From Streptomyces sp. CB02400 (lineage in GTDB: Bacteria; Actinomycetota; Actinomycetes; Streptomycetales; Streptomycetaceae), in the NCBI RefSeq assembly GCF_001905725.1, contig NZ_LIWB01000001.1:739262-803261 (forward strand): DNA of 64,000 bases, given 5' to 3'. The notes beneath the pieces are model-generated. The model was not told the DNA's origin. It saw nothing but the letters and a program-made list of their open reading frames with translations, and did no database searches. Position numbers and translations under genes: made by a program. The first letter of the stretch is position 1. Each line of letters opens with the position of its first letter. Shown here in pieces: positions 32,135-39,036 of the stretch.

Positions 32135-33157
32135 TCAGGTGTACGCCGCCGTCGCCCCGCTCACCAGCTCCGTCGGCCGGACCGGTCTGCGCTCCCGCCG
32201 GGACAGCTCGCACGCCTCCGCGATCAGCAGCGCCTGGAGGGCTTCCCGCCCGTCGCACGGGTTGGCCCGCTCGCCCCGCACCACCTCGACGAACGCGATC
32301 AGCTCGGCCTCGTACGCGGGCCCGAACCGCTCCAGGAACCCGGTCCACGGCTTGTCCGCGGCCGGCGGCCCGGTCGGCTCGGTGGACGCGATCGGCGTAC
32401 GGTCGTCCAGGCCGACGGCGATCTGGTCCCGCTCCCCGGCGAGCTCCATGCGTACGTCGTAGCCGGCGCCGTTCAGCCGGGTCGCGGTGACCGTGGCGAG
32501 CGTGCCGTCGTCGAGGGTGAGGAGCGCCGCGCCGGTGTCCACGTCGCCCGCCTCGCGGAACATCGCGGGCCCGGCGTCGGACCCGGCCGCGTAGACCTCC
32601 GTGACCTCCCGGCCGGTCACCCAGCGCAGCATGTCGAAGTCGTGGATCAGGGTGTCCCGGTACAGCCCGCCGGACTGCGGCAGATACCCGGCCGGCGGCG
32701 GCTCCGCGTCGCCGGCCATCGCCCGTACGGTGTGCAGCCGCCCGAGCCTGCCCGAGCGCACCGCCTCCCGCGCGCCCGTGTACCCGGTGTCGAAGCGGCG
32801 CTGGAACCCCATCTGCAGGACGGTCCCGGCCGTCTCGACCTCCGTGATCGCCTGTAAGGTGCCCGCCAGGTCCAGGGCGATGGGCTTCTCACAGAACACC
32901 GGCAGCCCCGCGCGGGCCGCCCGGCCGATCAGATCGGCGTGGGCGGACGTGGCCGCCGTGATGACCACGGCGTCCACTCCCCAGGTGTAGATCTCGTCCA
33001 CCCCGGGTGCCGCCGTCTCGCCGAGCCGGTGGGCGAGGGCCTGCGCCCGCGCCGGATCGACGTCCGTGAGGATCAGGGAGCCGACGTCGCGGTGCCTGCT
33101 GAGTGTGTGGGCGTGAATGGTGCCGAGACGGCCCGTACCGATGACCCCGATGCGCAT
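32135..33157 (-). CDS. Gfo/Idh/MocA-family oxidoreductase (inositol dehydrogenase-like)
   Basis: A 340-residue NAD(P)-dependent sugar or inositol dehydrogenase. The Rossmann loop IGVIGTGRLGTIHAHTL, the EKP motif in PVFCEKPIALDL, MGFQRRFDTGY, and the substrate-binding DTLIHDFDMLRWVTG are typical of the inositol 2-dehydrogenase branch. ATG 33155-33157. It diverges from a GntR regulator with TGTCCGGACA between them, and its likely substrate is the sugar imported by the ABC system beyond. It ends 2 bp after the convergent response regulator stop. Confidence 0.9.
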   Translation of the reverse strand: MRIGVIGTGRLGTIHAHTLSRHRDVGSLILTDVDPARAQALAHRLGETAAPGVDEIYTWGVDAVVITAATSAHADLIGRAARAGLPVFCEKPIALDLAGTLQAITEVETAGTVLQMGFQRRFDTGYTGAREAVRSGRLGRLHTVRAMAGDAEPPPAGYLPQSGGLYRDTLIHDFDMLRWVTGREVTEVYAAGSDAGPAMFREAGDVDTGAALLTLDDGTLATVTATRLNGAGYDVRMELAGERDQIAVGLDDRTPIASTEPTGPPAADKPWTGFLERFGPAYEAELIAFVEVVRGERANPCDGREALQALLIAEACELSRRERRPVRPTELVSGATAAYT

Positions 33158-33198
33158 GGAAACAAAGTGGGGCCCGCGCCGCCCCCTGTCAATGCGTA

Positions 33199-33208
33199 TG
33201 TCCGGACA
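33199..33208. promoter_or_regulatory. GntR operator candidate TGTCCGGACA
   Basis: A 10-bp perfect palindrome, flanked as TATGTCCGGACAACC, in the 101-bp gap between the dehydrogenase and GntR genes. A near-identical site (TGTCAGGACA, 34059-34068) precedes the ABC operon, and a half-match overlaps the 3' end of the regulator gene near 34018-34026. Confidence 0.6.
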
Positions 33209-33258
33209 ACCGAACTACACAACTTCCCGTCAACAGCGCACGGGGCTACGCTCGGCCC

Positions 33259-34023
33259 GTGCCGAAACCAGAAGTGGACCTGACCGTACAGCTGGAGCTG
33301 AGCGTGGACCGCGGCTCCCCCGTGCCGTTGTACTTCCAGCTGTCCCAGCAGCTGGAGTCCGCCATCGAGCACGGCGTGCTGACCCCCGGCACCCTGCTGG
33401 GCAACGAGATCGAACTCGCCGCGCGGCTCGGCCTGTCCCGGCCGACCGTCCGCCAGGCCATCCAGGCCCTCGTCGACAAGGGCCTGCTGGTGCGCCGCCG
33501 CGGGGTCGGCACCCAGGTGGTGCACAGCCAGGTCAAACGTCCGCTGGAGCTCAGCAGCCTCTACGACGACCTGGAGGCGGCCGGCCAGCGCCCCGCCACC
33601 AAGGTGCTGATCAACACCGTCGTGGCGGCGTCCGCCGAGGTCGCGGCCGCGCTCGGGGCGGCCGAGGGCAGCGAGGTGCACCGGATCGAACGACTGCGGC
33701 TCACCCACGGGGAGCCGATGGCGTACCTGTGCAACTACCTGCCGCCCGGCCTGCTCGACCTGGACACCGACCGGCTGGAGGCCACCGGTCTGTACCGGCT
33801 GATGCGGGCCGCCGGGATCACCCTGCACAGCGCCCGCCAGACCATCGGCGCCCGCGCCGCCACAGCCGACGAGGCCGAGCGCCTCGGCGAGCAGACCGGC
33901 GCCCCGCTGCTCACCATGCAGCGCGTGACCTTCGACGACACCGGCCGCGCGGTGGAGTTCGGCACCCACACCTACCGGCCCTCCCGCTACTCGTTCGAGT
34001 TCCAACTGCTTGTACGGTCCTGA
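33259..34023 (+). CDS. GntR/HutC-family regulator with UTRA domain
   Basis: A 254-residue regulator. The GntR winged helix (~15-85) reads VPLYFQLSQQLESAIEHGVL, EIELAARLGLSRPTVRQAIQ then ALVDKGLLVRRRGVGTQV. The UTRA effector domain (~100-250) contains EGSEVHRIERLRLTHGEPMA, LYRLMRAAGITLHSARQTI and FGTHTYRPSRYSFEFQLL, a fold that binds sugars or small acids. GTG 33259. Shared TGTC-N2-GACA sites imply it controls the divergent dehydrogenase, itself and the transporter operon. Confidence 0.92.
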   Translation: MPKPEVDLTVQLELSVDRGSPVPLYFQLSQQLESAIEHGVLTPGTLLGNEIELAARLGLSRPTVRQAIQALVDKGLLVRRRGVGTQVVHSQVKRPLELSSLYDDLEAAGQRPATKVLINTVVAASAEVAAALGAAEGSEVHRIERLRLTHGEPMAYLCNYLPPGLLDLDTDRLEATGLYRLMRAAGITLHSARQTIGARAATADEAERLGEQTGAPLLTMQRVTFDDTGRAVEFGTHTYRPSRYSFEFQLLVRS

Positions 34024-34058
34024 CAATCCGACGCGACGCGCGCACTGTGCCGTCTTAA

Positions 34059-34068
34059 TGTCAGGACA
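34059..34068. promoter_or_regulatory. GntR operator candidate upstream of the sugar ABC operon
   Basis: TGTCAGGACA in the context TTAATGTCAGGACAATGTG, 126 bp before the substrate-binding protein start. It matches the site at 33199-33208 in 9 of 10 positions and shares the following A. Confidence 0.55.
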
Positions 34069-34194
34069 ATGTGACCGGTTTTCGGTCCCCGCGCGGGGAC
34101 GCCCGATGCCCGTGTTCGAGAATGGGGCGTTTGGGGCCGGTGCGGTCATCAGCCCCTTGCACACGCAAGAGCACAGCAAGAAGGGCAAGTCCTC

Positions 34195-35199
34195 GTGTCA
34201 CGGTTTTCGACCTGGGTGGGCATCGCGCTGGCGGGGGCGTTGAGTCTCTCGCTCGCCGGATGCAGCAGTACCGGCGGCAAACGGGCGGAGGACGCCCGCG
34301 CGGCCGCGGCGGCCCAGGGGCGGGCGGCGGTGGACACCCCCCGCTGGACCTTCGCGATGGTCACCCACGCGGGAGACGGCGACACCTTCTGGGACATCGT
34401 CCGCAGCGGCGCCGAGCAGGCCGCGGTGAAGGACAACATCCACTTCCTCTACTCGCACGACGACGAGGCCCAGCAGCAGGCGCAGCTCGTGGACGCGGCC
34501 GTCGACAAGAAGGTGGACGGCATCATCGTCACCCTCGCCAAGCCGGACGCGATGAAGGCGTCCCTCGCCCGCGCCCGCGAGGCCGGCATCCCGGTCGTCA
34601 CCGTGAACAGCGGCTCGGCCGAGTCCAAGGAGTTCGGCGCGCTCACCCACATCGGCCAGGACGAGACGATCGCCGGCGAGGCGGTCGGCGAGGAGCTGAA
34701 CGAGCGGGGCCGCAAGAAGGTCCTCTGCGTCCTGCACGAGCAGGGCAACGTCGGCCACGAGCAGCGCTGCGACGGTGTGGAGAAGACCTTCGACGGCACG
34801 CTGGTCCGCCTCCACGTCAACGGCACGAGCATGCCCGACGTGCAGTCGGCGATCGAGGCCCGGCTCCAGTCCGACGCCGCCGTGGACGCCGTCGTCACCC
34901 TCGGCGCCCCCTACGCCGACACCGCCGTGAAGGCCCGCGAGGGCGCGGGCAGCGACGCCGAGATCGACACCTTCGACCTCAACGCCAAGGTCGCCGCCGG
35001 CCTGAAGGACGGCAGCCTCGGCTTCGCCGTCGACCAGCAGCCCTACCTCCAGGGCTACGAGGCGGTCGACCTGCTGTGGCTGTACCGGTACAACGCCGAC
35101 GTCCTCGGCGGCGGCCGGCCCGTGCTCACCGGACCGCAGGTCGTCACCAAGGACGACGCCGCCGCGCTCGAGGACTACACGCAGCGGGGCACCCGATGA
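34195..35199 (+). CDS. Sugar ABC transporter substrate-binding lipoprotein (CUT2 type)
   Basis: A 334-residue periplasmic-binding-like lipoprotein. A signal ends in the lipobox LSLAGC with Cys23 the lipidated residue. The two-lobed peripla_BP_4 fold shows WTFAMVTHAGDGDTFWDIVR, GAEQAAVKDNIHFLY, AVDKKVDGIIVTLAKPDAM, PVVTVNSGSAESKEFGALTH and DTFDLNAKVAAGLKDGSLGF. Ribose, xylose or inositol-like ligands fit the subfamily. GTG 34195 opens the signal peptide; the ribosome site AAGGGCAAG is moderate. The permease start overlaps its stop (ATGA). Confidence 0.9.
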   Translation: MSRFSTWVGIALAGALSLSLAGCSSTGGKRAEDARAAAAAQGRAAVDTPRWTFAMVTHAGDGDTFWDIVRSGAEQAAVKDNIHFLYSHDDEAQQQAQLVDAAVDKKVDGIIVTLAKPDAMKASLARAREAGIPVVTVNSGSAESKEFGALTHIGQDETIAGEAVGEELNERGRKKVLCVLHEQGNVGHEQRCDGVEKTFDGTLVRLHVNGTSMPDVQSAIEARLQSDAAVDAVVTLGAPYADTAVKAREGAGSDAEIDTFDLNAKVAAGLKDGSLGFAVDQQPYLQGYEAVDLLWLYRYNADVLGGGRPVLTGPQVVTKDDAAALEDYTQRGTR

Positions 35200-36251
35200 G
35201 CGCGACGACTCCCGGCGTATCTCCCGGTGCATCTGATGAAAGGTTTCTGCGCAGCTCTTCGCCGCTCCAGCGGATGCTGACCAGACCCGAGCTCGGCTCC
35301 CTCGTCGGCGCGATCGCCGTCTTCTGCTGCTTCGCCCTCGCCGCCGACGGCTTCCTGCGCGCCTCCAGCCTCGGCACCGTGCTCTACGCGTCCTCCACCA
35401 TCGGCATCATGGCCGTCCCGGTGGCGCTGCTGATGATCGGCGGCGAGTTCGACCTGTCGGCCGGTGTCCTGGTCACGTCGTCGGCACTGGTGTCGTCGAT
35501 GTTCAGCTACCAGATGACCGCCAACGTCTGGGTCGGCGTCGGCGTGTCCCTGCTGGTCACGCTCGCCGTCGGCGCCTTCAACGGGATCATGCTGGCCCGC
35601 ACGAAGCTGCCGAGCTTCATCGTCACGCTCGGCACCTTCCTGATGCTGACCGGCCTGAACCTCGGCCTCACCAAGCTGGTCAGTGGCACCGTCTCCACCA
35701 AGACCATCGCCGACATGGAGGGCTTCACCACCGCGCGGGCCCTGTTCGCGTCGACCCTCACCGTCGGCGGCACGCACATCAAGGTCACCGTCCTGTGGTG
35801 GCTCGCCCTGGTCGCCCTCGGCAGCTGGATCCTGCTGCGCACCCGCGCCGGCAACTGGATCTTCGCGGTCGGCGGCAACGAGAACGCCGCCCGCGCGGTG
35901 GGCGTCCCCGTGACCCGGACCAAGACCGCCCTCTACACGGGCGTCGCCTTCGGAGCCTGGATCTGCGGCCAGCACCTGCTCTTCTCCTACGACGTCGTCC
36001 AGTCCGGCGAGGGCGTCGGCAACGAGCTGATCTACATCATCGCGGCCGTCATCGGCGGCTGTCTGATCACCGGCGGCCACGGCAGCGCCGTCGGCTCGGC
36101 GGTCGGCGCGCTGCTCTTCGGCATGACCAGCAAGGGCATCGTCTTCGCCGAGTGGAACCCCGACTGGTTCAAGTTCTTCCTCGGAGCGATGCTGCTCCTC
36201 GCCACCCTGCTCAACACCTGGGTACGCCGCCGCGCGGAGGCCTCGAAATGA
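35196..36251 (+). CDS. Sugar ABC transporter permease (CUT2 type)
   Basis: A 351-residue inner-membrane permease of the BPD_transp_2 family with about nine or ten hydrophobic helices. Typical segments are [41 protein letters not shown], the cytoplasmic loop [18 protein letters not shown] that meets the ATPase, and [20 protein letters not shown]. Start and stop overlap the neighbouring transporter genes by 4 bp each, giving three coupled cistrons. Confidence 0.92.
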   Translation: MSATTPGVSPGASDERFLRSSSPLQRMLTRPELGSLVGAIAVFCCFALAADGFLRASSLGTVLYASSTIGIMAVPVALLMIGGEFDLSAGVLVTSSALVSSMFSYQMTANVWVGVGVSLLVTLAVGAFNGIMLARTKLPSFIVTLGTFLMLTGLNLGLTKLVSGTVSTKTIADMEGFTTARALFASTLTVGGTHIKVTVLWWLALVALGSWILLRTRAGNWIFAVGGNENAARAVGVPVTRTKTALYTGVAFGAWICGQHLLFSYDVVQSGEGVGNELIYIIAAVIGGCLITGGHGSAVGSAVGALLFGMTSKGIVFAEWNPDWFKFFLGAMLLLATLLNTWVRRRAEASK

Positions 36252-37042
36252 CACGGACCGACTCCCGTACGGCCCTCGTGGAGCTGTCCGGCGTCAGCAA
36301 GCACTACGGCAACGTCCGTGCCCTCGAAGGCGTCTCGCTGGAGGTGCACGCGGGCGAGATCACCTGTGTGCTGGGCGACAACGGCGCCGGCAAGTCCACC
36401 CTGATCAAGATCATCGCGGGACTGCACCGCCACGACGGCGGCACCCTCGCCCTCGACGGCGAGGAGACCCGCCTGGCCTCCCCGCGCGAGGCCCTGGACC
36501 GGGGCATCGCCACCGTCCACCAGGACCTCGCCGTCGTCCCGCTGATGCCGGTCTGGCGGAACTTCTTCCTCGGCTCCGAGCCGCGCAAGGGCATCGGTCC
36601 CTTCAAGCGCATGGACGTCGACCACATGCGCCGCACCACCCGCGCGGAACTCCTCCGCATGGGCATCGACCTCCGCGACGTGGACCAGCCCATCGGCACC
36701 CTCTCCGGCGGCGAACGCCAGTGCGTGGCCATCGCCCGCGCGGTGCACTTCGGAGCGAAGGTCCTCGTCCTGGACGAACCGACGGCGGCCCTGGGCGTGA
36801 AGCAGTCGGGCGTGGTCCTGAAGTACGTGTCGGCAGCACGCGACGAGGGCCTGGGCGTCGTCTTCATCACCCACAACCCACACCACGCCTACCTGGTGGG
36901 CGACAGATTCGTCCTGCTGAAACGCGGCACGATGGCGGGAAGCCACACACGTGACTCCATCACGCTGGACGAGCTGACAAGGCAAATGGCCGGCGGCACA
37001 GAGCTGGACGACCTACGCCATGAGCTGCAACGCCCCTCTTAG
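36248..37042 (+). CDS. Sugar ABC transporter ATPase (single-domain, FrcA type)
   Basis: A 264-residue ATPase. Walker A is [13 protein letters not shown], the Q-loop [15 protein letters not shown], the signature [17 protein letters not shown], Walker [14 protein letters not shown] and the H-loop [10 protein letters not shown]. It has one nucleotide-binding domain rather than the two fused domains of RbsA/XylG, so it must dimerise. Coupled to the permease by an ATGA overlap. A Streptomyces-type intergenic repeat follows before the ROK gene. Confidence 0.93.
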   Translation: MTRTDSRTALVELSGVSKHYGNVRALEGVSLEVHAGEITCVLGDNGAGKSTLIKIIAGLHRHDGGTLALDGEETRLASPREALDRGIATVHQDLAVVPLMPVWRNFFLGSEPRKGIGPFKRMDVDHMRRTTRAELLRMGIDLRDVDQPIGTLSGGERQCVAIARAVHFGAKVLVLDEPTAALGVKQSGVVLKYVSAARDEGLGVVFITHNPHHAYLVGDRFVLLKRGTMAGSHTRDSITLDELTRQMAGGTELDDLRHELQRPS

Positions 37043-37062
37043 GAGCGCGGGTCTGTGTTGAT

Positions 37063-37128
37063 TTGCGGCTCCGCCGCGTGGGCGCGACCAGCCACAACCC
37101 AGGGGCGCGGGGAACTGCGCGATCAACC
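37063..37128. repeat. Streptomyces-type interspersed intergenic repeat
   Basis: A GC-rich unit containing TGCGGCTCCGCCGCG (self-pairing), CAGCCACAACCCAGGGGCGC and GGGGAACTGCGCGATC. I recall very similar stretches between many Streptomyces genes. It lies 20 bp after the ABC ATPase stop and may act as a transcript end or be a scattered non-coding repeat. Confidence 0.6.
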
Positions 37129-37189
37129 CCGACGCACCCGCACCCGGCCATGATCCGCACCACCCCCCACCCGCCCCGCACCACAATCA

Positions 37190-37203
37190 CCGCACCGGTG
37201 CGG
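37190..37203. promoter_or_regulatory. Palindrome CCGCACCGGTGCGG before the ROK gene
   Basis: A perfect 14-bp palindrome 14 bp before the ATG at 37218. Its position between any promoter and the start suggests an operator or a short hairpin that masks the ribosome site. No partner site was noticed elsewhere in the window. Confidence 0.4.
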
Positions 37204-37217
37204 CACAATCGCACACG

Positions 37218-38366
37218 ATGAGCACCTACCGCGACTTCACCGCCCCCATCGGCTCCCGCCGCGCCCCGGTCCTGAGAACCGTCGGCACACGTGAGCGCCG
37301 CTCCCACCTGACGGCGCCCCGTGTCCCGACGGTCGGCATCGACATCGGCGGCACCAAAGTGATGGCGGGCGTCGTCGACGCCGACGGCAACATCCTGGAG
37401 CGGCTGCGCACGGAGACCCCGGACAAGTCCAAGAGTCCCAGGGTCGTCGAGGACACCATCGTCGAACTGGTGCTGGACCTGTCCGACCGGCACGACGTGC
37501 ACGCGGTCGGCATCGGCGCGGCCGGCTGGGTCGACGCCGACCGCAACCGCGTGCTGTTCGCCCCCCATCTGTCCTGGCGCAACGAACCGCTGCGCGACCG
37601 CCTCGCCGACCGTCTCGCCGTCCCCGTCCTGGTGGACAACGACGCCAACTCCGCCGCCTGGGCCGAGTGGCGCTTCGGCGCCGGCCGCGGCGAGGACCAC
37701 CTCGTCATGATCACGCTCGGCACCGGCATCGGCGGCGCGATCCTGGAGGACGGGCAGGTCAAGCGCGGCAAGTACGGGGTGGCCGGCGAGTTCGGCCACA
37801 TGCAGGTCGTCCCCGGCGGCCACCGCTGCCCCTGCGGCAACCGCGGCTGCTGGGAGCAGTACAGCTCCGGCAACGCGCTGGTCCGCGAGGCCCGCGAGCT
37901 GGCCGCCGCCGACTCACCGGTCGCCTACGGGATCATCGAGCACGTCAAGGGCAACATCGCCGACATCAGCGGCCCGATGATCACCGAGCTGGCCCGCGAG
38001 GGCGACGCCATGTGCATCGAGCTGCTCCAGGACATCGGGCAGTGGCTCGGCGTCGGCATCGCCAACCTCGCCGCCGCCCTCGACCCCTCCTGCTTCGTCA
38101 TCGGCGGTGGCGTCTCCGCCGCCGACGACCTGCTGATCGGCCCCGCGCGGGACGCCTTCAAGCGGCACCTCACCGGTCGCGGCTACCGTCCCGAGGCCCA
38201 CATCGTCCGCGCCCAGCTCGGCCCCGAGGCCGGCATGGTCGGCGCCGCCGACCTCGCCCGGCTGGTCGCCCGCCGCTTCCGCCGCGCCAAGCGCCGCCGG
38301 GTCGAGCGCTACGAACGCTACGAGCGGTACGCGGAGGCCCGCCGTACCACCCAGGAGTCGCTGTGA
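37218..38366 (+). CDS. ROK-family sugar kinase (glucokinase-like)
   Basis: A 382-residue kinase. The phosphate motif VGIDIGGTKVMAGVVDADG, catalytic Asp in VDNDANSAAWAEW, the GTGIGGAIL loop, and the ROK zinc signature GHMQVVPGG then CPCGNRGCWEQYSSG are all present, with FVIGGGVSAADD near the end. There is no N-terminal HTH, so it is an enzyme, not a ROK repressor. An unusual N-terminal extension of ~35 residues and a C-terminal Tyr/Glu/Arg run (ERYERYERYAEARR) frame the core. It probably phosphorylates the sugar imported by the upstream ABC system. The next gene overlaps its stop (GTGA). Confidence 0.9.
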   Translation: MSTYRDFTAPIGSRRAPVLRTVGTRERRSHLTAPRVPTVGIDIGGTKVMAGVVDADGNILERLRTETPDKSKSPRVVEDTIVELVLDLSDRHDVHAVGIGAAGWVDADRNRVLFAPHLSWRNEPLRDRLADRLAVPVLVDNDANSAAWAEWRFGAGRGEDHLVMITLGTGIGGAILEDGQVKRGKYGVAGEFGHMQVVPGGHRCPCGNRGCWEQYSSGNALVREARELAAADSPVAYGIIEHVKGNIADISGPMITELAREGDAMCIELLQDIGQWLGVGIANLAAALDPSCFVIGGGVSAADDLLIGPARDAFKRHLTGRGYRPEAHIVRAQLGPEAGMVGAADLARLVARRFRRAKRRRVERYERYERYAEARRTTQESL

Positions 38367-38941
38367 GCGACGAGTTCCCCCAGCAGCCGGCTCTCCCGGG
38401 CGCGCCCCGCCCGGCCGAGGACCGGCGGCACATGATCCGCCGCAGGGCACTCACCCTGCTGATCATCGTGCTGCTCATCGGCGTCCCGGCCGGGTATCTG
38501 GTGATCTCCGCGAACCAGAGCCGGGCCAGCGGCAAGGACAAGGAGGCGAAGTACTCCGCGACCGGCCTCACCGAGGGCTGGCCGTCGAAGGTCCAGCGCC
38601 GCCTCTACCAGGTGCCCATCCCGCACCCCGCGTGGTGGGTGGCCTCCTACGAGACCAACAACTGGAAGACCAGCCGCCTCTACGTCGAGTTCGAGACCAC
38701 CGACGCGGGCCTGAGCGCCTTCCTCACCAGCATGGGTGTGCGGGAGAGCGGCCTGAAGCAGGACGACATCACCATCAGCGAGCGCGACCGGGACATCACC
38801 GGCTGGACGTTCGACGGACCCGGCACCTGGTCCGGCCTCGTCCACGAGCAGAAGGACCCGGCGCCCACCCACGACGTCGTCGTCAACCACGACAAGCCGG
38901 GCTACCCGAGGGTGTACGTCGTCTCCCGCACCGTGCCCTGA
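38363..38941 (+). CDS. Single-pass membrane protein of unknown function coupled to the ROK kinase
   Basis: A 192-residue protein with a short cytoplasmic N-terminus, one transmembrane helix (ALTLLIIVLLIGVPAGYLVI, ~29-48) and an extracellular alpha/beta domain (RRLYQVPIPHPAWWVASYE, YVEFETTDAGLSAFL, PRVYVVSRTVP). GTG 38363 overlaps the ROK stop, so it is translated with the kinase. I do not recognise a family. A role in sensing or envelope is possible but unsupported. Confidence 0.75.
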   Translation: MSDEFPQQPALPGAPRPAEDRRHMIRRRALTLLIIVLLIGVPAGYLVISANQSRASGKDKEAKYSATGLTEGWPSKVQRRLYQVPIPHPAWWVASYETNNWKTSRLYVEFETTDAGLSAFLTSMGVRESGLKQDDITISERDRDITGWTFDGPGTWSGLVHEQKDPAPTHDVVVNHDKPGYPRVYVVSRTVP

Positions 38942-39036
38942 CCCCGCCCCCACCGGCCGCCGGGGCCGATTGTCAGACCCCGCCCGTAGAGTCGGGGACG
39001 ACTGGTCCGACAGGCGGGCGGGAGGTGGCAGGACGT

